Source of the DNA: an uncultured Oscillospiraceae bacterium
GTDB taxonomy: Bacteria; Bacillota; Clostridia; Oscillospirales; Oscillospiraceae
DNA length: 60,133 bases
NCBI GenBank assembly: GCA_944387055.1
Contig: CALXDL010000066.1
Coordinates: forward strand, 1-60,133
Direction of reading: 5' to 3'
A model generated the notes under the pieces. That model had not been told where the DNA came from, searched no databases, and was given only the letters and a program-made list of their open reading frames with translations. Position numbers and translations under genes: made by a program. Below are positions 19,509 to 28,281 of this stretch, piece by piece. Position 1 is the first letter of the stretch; each line of letters starts with the position of its first letter.

Positions 19509-20744
19509 TCAGTCGCACTGGGCTGCGGGACGGGTGGTGCTGACGGTCTTGGCGGGCGCCGGTGCTCCTCCGGCCGCCTCCTGGCGCTGTGGGAACGTCT
19601 CGCCATGGCTGCGCAGATAGGCGCGGTTCTTATAGACGCCCACAGTGAGGAAGGGGATCACGACTACGGCGACGCCCAGATACCCGCAGTAACCATACCC
19701 ATACTTGATGATATTGGACAGTCCCACCAGGGAGATGCTTATGGACACCACGATGATGAACGCCGAGACGATGGCGCTGCGGATGGGCGCCGAAGATATC
19801 CCGCGGAACAGCGGGAGTTTCTCAAACCGGGCCGTGAACCCGTAGATGGTGGTGACGCCGGTGGAGATGAGGCACAGCAGCAGGCAGATCCCATACACCG
19901 TGGTGAGCTGATCGATGCCCATCACATTGCAGGCCGTGAGCGTCGGGATGGTGGAGCCTCCCTCCACGGACATATAGACGCTCTGCCAAGCCTGGAGCAT
20001 GAAAATGGAGAGCACCAGGGCCACTGTATTCATGGCGAAGGATATCCACATGGCCTTGCCGCATCCCCTGCGGTCCTGCAGCGGCGTGCCGCAGGCGATC
20101 ATGGTGGGCAGCGTCACACACTGGAAGCCGGCATAGGTCAGCGCGTTGACGATGGCCTGCGGCATCCCGCCGAAGCCACGGGCCTCCATGTCGGCCCGAA
20201 GGATCGCGGTGATGGAGCTCTCGCTCTGGCAGATGCCCACTGCGTAGATGGTGATGGCCGTGACGAGGATGGCGATGCCCATATAGGTGGAGGCGGCCCG
20301 GACGATACCGGCGCCGAAGATGGTGAGCATCAGCACCAGCGCACCTACCAGCACGATGGCCAGGCGATAGTCGATGCGGAAGTATCCTTCCAGTGCGGAG
20401 GCGGCGCCGGAGATAGCAGCGGCCACGGCCATGAGGACCATGATGTAGAAAAATATCTCAAAGAGCCATTCCAGCTTGTCGAAGGGATGGTACAGCACCT
20501 GAAAAAGCTCCTTGTAGCTGGTAAGGCCCCGAGCGTTGTACATGACCATCGCCTGGCGCATGGTGAGCGTCAAGAGCAGCATGGCGACGATGGCGGAGAC
20601 GATGCCCGCCCATCCCAGGCCTACGAAATAGGTGTTGGCCTGGTTGCCGGTGGCGAATCCCCCGCCGGCATGGGCGGAGAACAGTACGGCGCCCACAGAG
20701 AACGCCAGGATGAAGGGGGTCTTTGCGGTGTGTTTTCCATTCAT
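19509..20744 (-). CDS. YkvI-type transporter (LeuT-fold, T-box controlled)
   Basis: This 411-residue membrane protein has about ten to eleven hydrophobic helices and the N-terminal pattern FSVGAVLFSAHAGGGFATGNQANTYF near 15-40, where the unwound Gly-rich helix of LeuT-fold transporters is expected. It matches YkvI-family proteins, which have no firm substrate. The polar C-terminal tail (about 385-411) is probably cytoplasmic. The ATG at 20744 has AGGAGG at the right distance; the open frame further upstream lies inside the T-box leader and is not coding. The leader's specifier reads UGG, so tryptophan is the predicted substrate or signal (inference). Confidence 0.83.
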   Translation of the reverse strand: MNGKHTAKTPFILAFSVGAVLFSAHAGGGFATGNQANTYFVGLGWAGIVSAIVAMLLLTLTMRQAMVMYNARGLTSYKELFQVLYHPFDKLEWLFEIFFYIMVLMAVAAAISGAASALEGYFRIDYRLAIVLVGALVLMLTIFGAGIVRAASTYMGIAILVTAITIYAVGICQSESSITAILRADMEARGFGGMPQAIVNALTYAGFQCVTLPTMIACGTPLQDRRGCGKAMWISFAMNTVALVLSIFMLQAWQSVYMSVEGGSTIPTLTACNVMGIDQLTTVYGICLLLCLISTGVTTIYGFTARFEKLPLFRGISSAPIRSAIVSAFIIVVSISISLVGLSNIIKYGYGYCGYLGVAVVVIPFLTVGVYKNRAYLRSHGETFPQRQEAAGGAPAPAKTVSTTRPAAQCD

Positions 20745-20787
20745 GTGTGCTTCCTCCTGAAAGATCGAGATGGGGTCAGGAGACAGC

Positions 20788-21070
20788 AAAAAGACCTTCC
20801 GCCGCTCCTGCCTGTCAGGGCAGAAGAGACGAAAGGTCTGATATCCTTCCGCGGTACCACTCTTCTTTATCCTCAAAAAGAGGATCACTCTGCGGGATAC
20901 CATCATATCCCTGCTCTGTAACGGGAGCACCCGTCCGCACCTACTTTCCCTTCGGCACGGCCGCTCTGCAGCCAGTTCAGCGGTTCAGCAGCCATCGTGT
21001 CTCGCACCGACCGACACTTCTCTGTATGGGCCTTCCCGCTTACTCCTCTGCGTCCTTGCGTTCGTTAGTA
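20788..21070 (-). promoter_or_regulatory. T-box riboswitch, specifier probably UGG (Trp)
   Basis: The conserved T-box AGTGGTACCGCGG is at 20849-20861. The terminator pairs AAGGTCT-side bases 20833-20839 with 20792-20798 and has a U run at 20788-20792. Stem I has AGCGG/CCGCT next to the specifier loop, an AGTA motif on the 5' side, and a distal GGTCGGTGCGA segment. The 3' side of the specifier loop reads GAAC-TGG-C, with TGG at complement 20972-20974. The Ile T-box in this same window reads GAAG-ATC-A at the same place, so codon UGG is the aligned reading. CUG (Leu) is the alternative. It controls the YkvI-like and HcxA-like genes. Confidence 0.9.
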
Positions 21071-21073
21071 GGG

Positions 21074-21103
21074 ATGTTAGCACACAGCGCTCCCTTTTGT
21101 CAA
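21074..21103 (-). promoter_or_regulatory. promoter of the T-box operon
   Basis: On the minus strand TTGACA (21098-21103) and TAACAT (21074-21079) are 18 bases apart, immediately upstream of the T-box leader. Confidence 0.75.
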
Positions 21104-21137
21104 CCAAAAAATTTTCGGGCATGTCCCACCACTGGCC

Positions 21138-21728
21138 TTACGGGCAGACGGTATCTTCCGTGTCTGTCAGCGGCTCATCCGCTCCTCCATCCTGGCGGCG
21201 TGCCGCCTGCCGCCGCCTCAGCCAGCGGGGCAAGCGGTCCCGCGGGAACAGATAATTGACCGCCAAGGCCGCCAGGACGCCCACTGCCGTATCCAGGATC
21301 CGGTTGAGCGCATAACTGATATAACTGTCTACCGGGGTGTTGAAGAGCAGGATACACAATACCACGCCCCCAGGCTGCACGCCGCCCACCCAGAATATCT
21401 GACACAGCACGATCAGCAGCACGGTGCCGACGAACACCAGCGGCACCAGCAGCAGCGTATGGCCTCCCTGGGGATAGAAGATCAGATAGATGCGGAACAG
21501 CACCATGCCCAGCAGTCCTCCGATGATGGTTCCGAACAGCCGGTTGCCGCCATTGAGACGGGAGTCCTCCATGTCCGACCCCATGCCGAAGATCGCGCCG
21601 ATACAGGCGAATGCCGGGCTGCGGCCCAGGAAATAGTACACCAAGGCGCACAGGGCCACGGTGCAGGCGGTCTTGATGTTGCGCATCCCGATGACCGGGA
21701 AGCGGCGGACGGGCTCCTTGGTCCCCAT
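21138..21728 (-). CDS. FUSC/aromatic acid exporter-like membrane protein
   Basis: This 196-residue membrane protein has four to five hydrophobic segments. RNIKTACTVALCALVYYFLGR near 15-35, GGNRLFGTIIGGLLGMVLF near 57-75 and NRILDTAVGVLAALAVNYLFP near 140-160 are the conserved FUSC/ArAE half-repeat features. A short polar C-terminal tail is rich in Arg then Asp. Relatives export aromatic acids or are uncharacterised. The frame is open to 21884, but the ATG at 21728 follows AGGAGAGGTG and gives a sensible N-terminus. It is a single gene whose stop lies 35 bases before the -35 of the T-box operon. Confidence 0.75.
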   Translation of the reverse strand: MGTKEPVRRFPVIGMRNIKTACTVALCALVYYFLGRSPAFACIGAIFGMGSDMEDSRLNGGNRLFGTIIGGLLGMVLFRIYLIFYPQGGHTLLLVPLVFVGTVLLIVLCQIFWVGGVQPGGVVLCILLFNTPVDSYISYALNRILDTAVGVLAALAVNYLFPRDRLPRWLRRRQAARRQDGGADEPLTDTEDTVCP

Positions 21729-21795
21729 AGCACACCTCTCCTGACTGGATCCGTCTGGACGCAGGGGCGGGATCGATCTTATCTTCCATGATAGC

Positions 21796-21835
21796 ACAGG
21801 GGATCGGACCTGAAAAGGCCCAATCCCCTGTTTTT
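21796..21835 (+). terminator. plus-strand hairpin with T run, no obvious upstream gene
   Basis: ACAGGGGAT (21796-21804) pairs with ATCCCCTGT (21823-21831), an inner GG.CCT/AGG.CC helix adds stability, and TTTTT follows. It is oriented to stop plus-strand transcription, yet the genes on both sides run on the minus strand. Confidence 0.6.
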
Positions 21836-21940
21836 CGCTCTGATCCGCATCTTCTGCGACACGGATCGCTCCCCCGGCAGCCAAACCACCGCTGGAGAGA
21901 GGGCCGCATGCTTCCTCCTCCGGGTACGCCGGCCGGCCGT

Positions 21941-24900
21941 TCAGTACTCCGCCACTCCGGTGTAGACCAGCTTGGCGTCGCCCGTGAGGGTGACGTTCTC
22001 ATCCGTATAGTTGACCACCAGGTCACCGCCGCGGACTTTCACCGTGATGTCCCGCCCCTTCTCGCAAAGGCCGTTCGCCACGGCGGCCACCACCGCCGCG
22101 CACGCGCCGGTCCCGCAGGCCAGGGTCTCACCGCTGCCCCGCTCCCAGACCCGCATCTTGATGGTGCTGGGATTCACCACGCGGATGAACTCCGTGTTGA
22201 TCCGCTGGGGGAAGTAGGGCGCATGTTCGAAGCGGGGGCCCAGGAACTCCATGTCCACCTGATCCACCCGGGGGCAGAACACCACACAGTGGGGATTGCC
22301 CATGTCTACGCAGGTGATCTCGAAGGGGCGTCCGCCGATCCGCACCGGATACCCCACCACCGTCTTTTCCGGGATGGCGAATTTGAGCGCAGCCGTGTCC
22401 AGCGTGGCATACCCCATGTCCACGCAGGCAGAGGTCACCTTGCCGTTGGTGGTATAGACCTTCACGGCTTTGACGCCCGTGCTGGTCTCGATGGTCATGG
22501 TCTCTTTCTTCACGATGCCCCCGTCATAGAGATACTTGGCCATGCACCGCAGGGCATTGCCGCCCATCTGGCTCTCGCTGCCGTCCGCATTGAACACCCG
22601 CATCTTGGCATCCGCCTTCTTGGAGCGCTGCATGAGGACGATGCCGTCGGCGCCGATGCCGTGATGGCGGTCGCAGAACGTGACGCACAAAGACTCCGGG
22701 CAGGTGATCGCATCGTCGAAGTCCTCCAAGAAGAGGAAGTCGTTGCCGCAGGTCTCCATCTTGGTGAAGGGCAGGACCCGCCGCTCGGTACGCAGGTGGC
22801 AGATGTCAATCAGCTCTGTGTTGGCCTGGGTATACCGGCTGGCCAAGATGTCTGTCAGCGCGTTCGCCGTATCCAGAGATGTCAGGCAAGGGATGCCCAG
22901 TTGGACGCAGCGGTGGTTCAGATGGATGAAGTCCCGGATATAGCTGGGTTCCGTGGACCCGGTGAGGATCACATAGTCGATCTTCCCCTCTTCCAGCATC
23001 CGGAAGACCCGGTTGTCCTTCCCCAGCTTGCCCACGACCTCCACATCGGTCCCAAGCTGCGAGATCTCATTTGCTGTGCCGTCAGTGGCGTAGAGCTTAT
23101 AGCCCATATCGTCCAGTTTCCGGGCGATGTTCACGATCTCCGGCTGGTCCCTGCGGTTGACGGAGATGAGGATCCCGCCCCGCTCCTCTTTCTCCACCTT
23201 GTACCCGGCGGAGACCAAGCCCTTGAACAGAGCTTCCTGCATGTTCTTTCCAAGGCCCAGGACCTCTCCGGTGGACTTCATCTCCGGCGACAGGGCGGCG
23301 TTGGCGTCGGTGATCTTCTCGAACGAGAACACCGGCACTTTCACCGCCACATACGGCGGCTGGCGATAGAGTCCCGTCCCGTATCCCAAGGACTTGAGCG
23401 GCTGGCCCACCATGACCCGTGTGGCCAGATCCACCATGGGCACGCCCGTCACCTTGGAGATATAGGGCACCGTGCGGCTGGCACGGGGGTTCACCTCGAT
23501 GACGTACAATTCGCCCTGATAGATGAGATACTGGATGTTGATGAGGCCCCGAGTCCCCAGGGACAGGGCCAGCTTCTCCGAGCAGTCGATGATGGTCTCC
23601 AGCATCTTGTCACCGATGGAAAAAGGCGGATAGACGGCGATGGAGTCGCCGGAGTGGACGCCGGTGCGCTCGATATGCTGCATGATACCGGGGATGAGGA
23701 CATCGGTCCCATCAGAGATGACGTCCACTTCCAGCTCCTTGCCCATGAGATACTGGTCCACCAGGACAGGGTTCTCGATCTTGCCGGAGAGGATGACTTC
23801 CATATAGGTGCGCACATCCTCATCGTTGTGGGCGATGACCATGTTCTGGCCGCCGATGACATAGCTGGGCCGCAGCAGCACCGGATAGCCCAGCTCGTGG
23901 GCCGCGTCCAGCGCCTCTTCCATCCCCAGCACGCCCCGGCCTTGGGGGCGCTTAATCGAAAAGCGCTCCAGCAGCTCGTCGAACCGCTCCCGGTCCTCAG
24001 CCATGTCGATGGACTCGGCACTGGTCCCCAAGATCTTCACCCCGTGGCTGTCCAGGAACTTCGTGAGCTTGATAGCCGTCTGTCCGCCGAAGGCCACCAC
24101 CACGCCCATGGGCTTCTCCACTTCGATGATGTGCATCACATCCTCCGGGCACAGCGGCTCGAAGTACAGGCGGTCAGCAGTGTCGTAGTCCGTGGAGACG
24201 GTCTCCGGGTTGTTGTTGACGATCACCACGTCATAACCCAGTTCCTTGAGGGTCCAAACGCAGTGGACGGAGGAGTAGTCGAATTCGATGCCCTGGCCGA
24301 TCCGGATGGGTCCGGAGCCGAGCACCATGATGACGGGCCGTCCGGACCGGGGGAAGGCCCGAGACTCACAGTAGCGGTCGAACGAGGAGTAGAAATAGGG
24401 GGTCTCTGCGTCGAACTCCGCGCCGCAGGTATCCACCATCTTATAGACGGCGGACAACGGCGGGCAGGGCAGCTCCGCCGCGCCGGCAAGCCGCAGGAGG
24501 GCACCGTCCGGATACCCCAGTCTCTTGCCGGTCTCATACCGCTCAGGCGTAAGACCGCCTGCAAGGTCCCGCTCGAACGCTGCCAGCTTGAGCAGCTTGG
24601 CCAGGAACCAACGGTCGATCTTCGTGATGGCATGAATCTCCCCGATGGACACACCGCTCTTGAGTGCCTCGAACACTGTGAAGAGGCGGTGGTCATCCAC
24701 CCGGGCCAAGCGCTCCCGGATAGGCGCCTGATCCTCCGGATCGGGCTTGCGGTCCAGGCAGTCCATATCGATCTCCGCGCCGCGGACCGCCTTCATGAGT
24801 GCCATCTCGAAGCTGGGCCCGATGGCCATGACCTCACCGGTGGCCTTCATCTGCGTGCCCAGATGGCGGCTGGCATCGGCGAATTTGTCGAAGGGCCACT

Positions 24901-25975
24901 TGGGCATCTTCACCACCACGTAGTCCAGTGTGGGCTCGAAGCAGGCGCAGGTCTTGCCGGTGATGTCGTTCTTGATCTCATCCAGGCGATAGCCCAGTGC
25001 GATCTTGGTGGTAATCTTGGCGATGGGGTATCCCGTGGCCTTGGAGGCCAGGGCAGAGGAGCGGCTGACCCGGGGATTCACCTCGATGACGGCGTATTGG
25101 AAGCTCTCCGGATCCAAAGCCAGCTGCACGTTGCACCCACCCACGATGCCGAGATGAGCGATGATATCCAAGGAGGCCTTGCGGAGCATCTGGAACTCCT
25201 TGTCCGCCAGTGTCTGGGTGGGCGCCACCACGATGGAGTCTCCCGTGTGGACCCCCACGGGGTCCAGGTTCTCCATGGAGCAGACGGCGATCACGTTCCC
25301 CACGCTGTCCCGCATGGTCTCGGACTCGATCTCCTGCCAGCCGAAGATAGCTTTCTCCACGCGGATCTGGCAGATGGGCGAGGCGTCCAGGCCCGTCTGC
25401 GCGATGATGCGCAGCTCGTCCGCGTCCTGTGCCGCACCGCCGCCGGCGCCGCCCAGCGTGAACGCAGGACGGACGATGACCGGATAGCCAATCCGCTCCG
25501 CCACCGCCAGCGCGCCCTCCACGGTCTCTGCGATGTCTGATGCGATGACTGGCTGTCCGATCTCCGCCATCGCCTCTTTGAACATCTCCCGGTCCTCGGC
25601 CCGGGAGATGGCGGCGGCGTCTGTCCCCAGCAGGCGCACGCCCTGCGCCTGGAGGAAGCCCTCTTTGTCCAGCTGCATGGCCAAGGTCAGGCCCGTCTGG
25701 CCGCCAAGGCCCGCCAGGATGGAATCCGGCTTCTCCTTGCAGATGATGCGCTTGATGGTCTCCACGGTCAGCGGCTCCAGATAAATCTCATCCGCCATGG
25801 CCTGATCGGTCATGATGGTGGCGGGGTTGGAGTTGCACAGCACCACCTCCACGCCGGCCTCCTTGAGCACCCGGCAGGCCTGGGCGCCGGCATAGTCGAA
25901 CTCCGCTGCCTGGCCGATGACGATGGGTCCGGAACCGATCACCAGCACTTTTTTGATCGATGTATCCAGCGGCAT
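21941..25975 (-). CDS. carB: carbamoyl-phosphate synthase large subunit fused to diaminopimelate epimerase
   Basis: One uninterrupted 1,344-residue reading frame joins two enzymes. Residues 1 to about 1,065 are CarB: two ATP-grasp halves (VLVIGSGPIVIGQAAEFDY near 10-28; VLGSGPIRIGQGIEFDYS in the second half) and the C-terminal regulatory MGS domain ending in PCLTSLDTANAL. Residues about 1,066-1,344 are DapF: LPFTKMETCGNDF at the junction, HHGIGADGIVLM, and GETLACGTGACA with catalytic Cys 1287. At the first catalytic position the sequence is NADGSESQMGGNALRC, so Gly 1138 replaces the usual Cys. CarB makes carbamoyl phosphate for pyrimidines and arginine; DapF makes meso-diaminopimelate for lysine and peptidoglycan. 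CarA's stop overlaps this start (TAATG). No internal ribosome site is seen at the junction. Confidence 0.93.
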   Translation of the reverse strand: MPLDTSIKKVLVIGSGPIVIGQAAEFDYAGAQACRVLKEAGVEVVLCNSNPATIMTDQAMADEIYLEPLTVETIKRIICKEKPDSILAGLGGQTGLTLAMQLDKEGFLQAQGVRLLGTDAAAISRAEDREMFKEAMAEIGQPVIASDIAETVEGALAVAERIGYPVIVRPAFTLGGAGGGAAQDADELRIIAQTGLDASPICQIRVEKAIFGWQEIESETMRDSVGNVIAVCSMENLDPVGVHTGDSIVVAPTQTLADKEFQMLRKASLDIIAHLGIVGGCNVQLALDPESFQYAVIEVNPRVSRSSALASKATGYPIAKITTKIALGYRLDEIKNDITGKTCACFEPTLDYVVVKMPKWPFDKFADASRHLGTQMKATGEVMAIGPSFEMALMKAVRGAEIDMDCLDRKPDPEDQAPIRERLARVDDHRLFTVFEALKSGVSIGEIHAITKIDRWFLAKLLKLAAFERDLAGGLTPERYETGKRLGYPDGALLRLAGAAELPCPPLSAVYKMVDTCGAEFDAETPYFYSSFDRYCESRAFPRSGRPVIMVLGSGPIRIGQGIEFDYSSVHCVWTLKELGYDVVIVNNNPETVSTDYDTADRLYFEPLCPEDVMHIIEVEKPMGVVVAFGGQTAIKLTKFLDSHGVKILGTSAESIDMAEDRERFDELLERFSIKRPQGRGVLGMEEALDAAHELGYPVLLRPSYVIGGQNMVIAHNDEDVRTYMEVILSGKIENPVLVDQYLMGKELEVDVISDGTDVLIPGIMQHIERTGVHSGDSIAVYPPFSIGDKMLETIIDCSEKLALSLGTRGLINIQYLIYQGELYVIEVNPRASRTVPYISKVTGVPMVDLATRVMVGQPLKSLGYGTGLYRQPPYVAVKVPVFSFEKITDANAALSPEMKSTGEVLGLGKNMQEALFKGLVSAGYKVEKEERGGILISVNRRDQPEIVNIARKLDDMGYKLYATDGTANEISQLGTDVEVVGKLGKDNRVFRMLEEGKIDYVILTGSTEPSYIRDFIHLNHRCVQLGIPCLTSLDTANALTDILASRYTQANTELIDICHLRTERRVLPFTKMETCGNDFLFLEDFDDAITCPESLCVTFCDRHHGIGADGIVLMQRSKKADAKMRVFNADGSESQMGGNALRCMAKYLYDGGIVKKETMTIETSTGVKAVKVYTTNGKVTSACVDMGYATLDTAALKFAIPEKTVVGYPVRIGGRPFEITCVDMGNPHCVVFCPRVDQVDMEFLGPRFEHAPYFPQRINTEFIRVVNPSTIKMRVWERGSGETLACGTGACAAVVAAVANGLCEKGRDITVKVRGGDLVVNYTDENVTLTGDAKLVYTGVAEY

Positions 25976-27039
25976 TACAGCTCGCCTCCTTCCATGAGAG
26001 CTACGAAGCGGTCGAAGAGGAACGAAGTATCCTTGGGTCCGGTGCAGGCCTCCGGGTGGAACTGGACCGTGAAGGCCCGCAGCGCCGGATAGTCGATGCC
26101 CTCGCAGGTCCCGTCATTGGCGTTGGCGAAGCGCACCTGCCCCTGCTGGACCGAGCCGGAGTCCACCGCATAGCCGTGGTTCTGGCTGGTGATATAGGTG
26201 CGCGTGCCCTGGAGGTCTCGGACCGGCTGGTTCACGCCCCGATGCCCATATTTGAGCTTATAGGTCTTCCCGCCCGTGGCCAGGGCCGTGAGCTGATGCC
26301 CCAGGCAGATGCCGAACATGGGCACCTTCCCCAGCAGCTTTTGGATCTGCTGGATCTGATAGAGGTCCTCTGCCGGATCTCCGGGTCCGTTGGAGAGCAT
26401 GACGCCATCCGACTCAGATGCTAAGATCTCCTCTGCACTGGTGGAGGCAGGCAGGACCGTCACCGCGCAGCCCCGCTTTTGGAGCTCCCGGACGATGTTG
26501 CGCTTGGCACCGTAATCGATGAGGCAGACTCGGGCCCGCTGCCGCCCCTCCGCCGGATAGAGCGTGGGCGCCTTGCAGGTAACAGCCTCCACTACGCCCG
26601 TGACGGCGTAGGTCTCCACCGCCGTCAGGTCCGCGGGGACCGTATTGCAGATGCAGGCGTTCATGACACCGTGTTCCCGGATGATGCGGGTGAGCTCCCG
26701 AGTATCCACGCCCCAGAGCCCCGGCACGCCCTGTTCTTTCAAGAAGGTATCCAGGTCGCAGTCCGTCCGGAAGTTGGAGGGCGCGTCGCACCATTCGCGC
26801 ACTACATACCCCTTGACGCAACAAGCCCCCTCAAAGTCTTCCCGGATGATCCCGTAGTTTCCAATGAGGGGGTACGTCTGTAATACGATCTGTCCTGCGT
26901 AGCTGGGGTCGGTCAGCGTTTCGATATAACCGCACATGCCTGTCGTGAACACCAATTCTCCGACCGCCGCGGCGTCGGCGCCGAACCGAAACCCCTCGAA
27001 CGCCCGGCCATCCTGGAGCACTAAATAGCCCTTTTTCAT
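25975..27039 (-). CDS. carA: carbamoyl-phosphate synthase small (glutaminase) subunit
   Basis: CarA hydrolyses glutamine and channels ammonia to CarB. The 354-residue protein has the N-terminal small-subunit domain (LVFTTGMCGYIETLTDPSYAGQ near 27-48) and a class I amidotransferase domain. The nucleophile Cys is in FGICLGHQLTALATGGKTYK, and the His-x-Glu pair is in QFHPEACTGP. The frame is open upstream, but the ATG at 27039 follows GAGGGAGGAAACC. Its stop and the carB start share a base, so the two subunits are translationally coupled. A promoter lies 55 bases upstream. Confidence 0.96.
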   Translation of the reverse strand: MKKGYLVLQDGRAFEGFRFGADAAAVGELVFTTGMCGYIETLTDPSYAGQIVLQTYPLIGNYGIIREDFEGACCVKGYVVREWCDAPSNFRTDCDLDTFLKEQGVPGLWGVDTRELTRIIREHGVMNACICNTVPADLTAVETYAVTGVVEAVTCKAPTLYPAEGRQRARVCLIDYGAKRNIVRELQKRGCAVTVLPASTSAEEILASESDGVMLSNGPGDPAEDLYQIQQIQKLLGKVPMFGICLGHQLTALATGGKTYKLKYGHRGVNQPVRDLQGTRTYITSQNHGYAVDSGSVQQGQVRFANANDGTCEGIDYPALRAFTVQFHPEACTGPKDTSFLFDRFVALMEGGEL

Positions 27040-27093
27040 GGTTTCCTCCCTCTCGAGACCGCAGTCCATCGATCTTGCACTCATTTCGATGTC

Positions 27094-27122
27094 ATTATGA
27101 TGGTTTTTCTGATGACAGTCAA
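27094..27122 (-). promoter_or_regulatory. promoter of carA-carB/dapF
   Basis: On the minus strand TTGACT (27117-27122) and CATAAT (27094-27099) are 17 bases apart. I see no PyrR-type attenuator between it and carA. Confidence 0.75.
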
Positions 27123-27189
27123 TCGTTTCCCCCGCACACAGCCATAAAGTTTTTTCCAGAGATCGGAGATGTTTTTTGTGCATTTCCTA

Positions 27190-27203
27190 AAAGGTCGACC
27201 TTT
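27190..27203. promoter_or_regulatory. 14-bp perfect palindrome between carA and arcC
   Basis: AAAGGTCGACCTTT lies in the 280-base divergent spacer, about 68 bases upstream of the carA -35 and 117 before arcC. It is a candidate operator for a regulator acting on one or both genes. No known regulator consensus is recognised. Confidence 0.4.
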
Positions 27204-27319
27204 CTCGTCATTTTGTGGCATACGATCGTCGGCGCCTGCGCCATGTATGATCGGCGGCGGGCCAGGACACACTCTGCGGTGTGGGGCATCGCCCCTTACA
27301 CATCAAGGAGGGATGAATC

Positions 27320-28270
27320 ATGCAAGATGATCCCAGGATCGTCATCGCCCTGGGCGGCAACGCCCTGCAATCCAAAGGCAGTGAGCCCACTGCACAGGCC
27401 CAGCTGGAGGTGGTGCGGCGGACCAGCGAACGCATCGCACAGATCAGCTGTGCCGGATACGAGATGGCGTTGGTCCACGGGAACGGTCCCCAAGTGGGCC
27501 GCATCCTCTTGGCCAGTGAGACTGCTGCGGACGTCGTCCCGCCCATGCCCTTCGACGTTTGCGGCGCCATGAGCCAGGGCTATATCGGCTATCATATCCA
27601 GCAGTGCCTGCGCTATGCACTCAACGAACGCAACCGCGACGTCTCCGTGGTCACTGTGGCGACTCAGGTGGTGGTGGAAGCCGGCGACCCTGCGTTCCAA
27701 CTCCCCACCAAGCCCATCGGTCCTTTCTACACAGAGGAAGAGGCCCGCCGCCTGAAGCAGGAGAAGGGCTATACCATGCGGGAAGATGCGGGCCGCGGCT
27801 GGCGGCGAGTCGTGGCTTCCCCCCTTCCCCGCAGGATCGTGGAGATCGATGCGGTCCGCAAGCTCTGGGACGACACCATCGTCATCACCTGCGGCGGCGG
27901 CGGGATCCCCGTGGTGGAGCAGCCTGACGGCCGCCTCACCGGTGTGGCGGCCGTCATCGACAAGGACCTGGCTGCAGAGCTCTTGGCAGAGCAGGTCCAC
28001 GCGGACATCCTGATGATCCTCACCGAAGTGGAGAAGGTCGCCATCAACTGGGGCCGGCCGGACCAAAAGGACCTGGACCACCTGTCGCTGGCGGAGGCAG
28101 CCCGATATGCCAAAGAGGGCCAGTTCGGCGTGGGCAGTATGCTGCCGAAAGTGGAGGCCGCGATGCGGTTCGTCCGGGCCGCACCGGACAAGCGGGCCAT
28201 CATCACCAGCCTGGACAAGGCCATCGAGGCCCTGGAGGGGAAGACCGGTACCACGGTCACATTCGCTTGA
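27320..28270 (+). CDS. arcC: carbamate kinase
   Basis: Carbamate kinase interconverts carbamoyl phosphate + ADP and carbamate + ATP, usually as the ATP-yielding last step of arginine, agmatine or purine-derived degradation. The 316 residues show VIALGGNALQ near 7-16, ALVHGNGPQVG near 49-59, the lid region, and TCGGGGIPVV near 192-201, with AVIDKDLAAELLA following. Length is typical. GGAGG sits 7-10 bases before the ATG. No arcA/arcB or allantoate genes are nearby, so the pathway feeding it is not visible. It is divergent from carA, whose product is the same metabolite. Confidence 0.95.
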   Translation: MQDDPRIVIALGGNALQSKGSEPTAQAQLEVVRRTSERIAQISCAGYEMALVHGNGPQVGRILLASETAADVVPPMPFDVCGAMSQGYIGYHIQQCLRYALNERNRDVSVVTVATQVVVEAGDPAFQLPTKPIGPFYTEEEARRLKQEKGYTMREDAGRGWRRVVASPLPRRIVEIDAVRKLWDDTIVITCGGGGIPVVEQPDGRLTGVAAVIDKDLAAELLAEQVHADILMILTEVEKVAINWGRPDQKDLDHLSLAEAARYAKEGQFGVGSMLPKVEAAMRFVRAAPDKRAIITSLDKAIEALEGKTGTTVTFA

Positions 28271-28281
28271 TGAGACACAGA

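Noticed and set aside
21788-25540. 1,250-codon open frame antisense to carB-dapF
   Set aside because: Same effect; the sense strand encodes full conserved enzymes.
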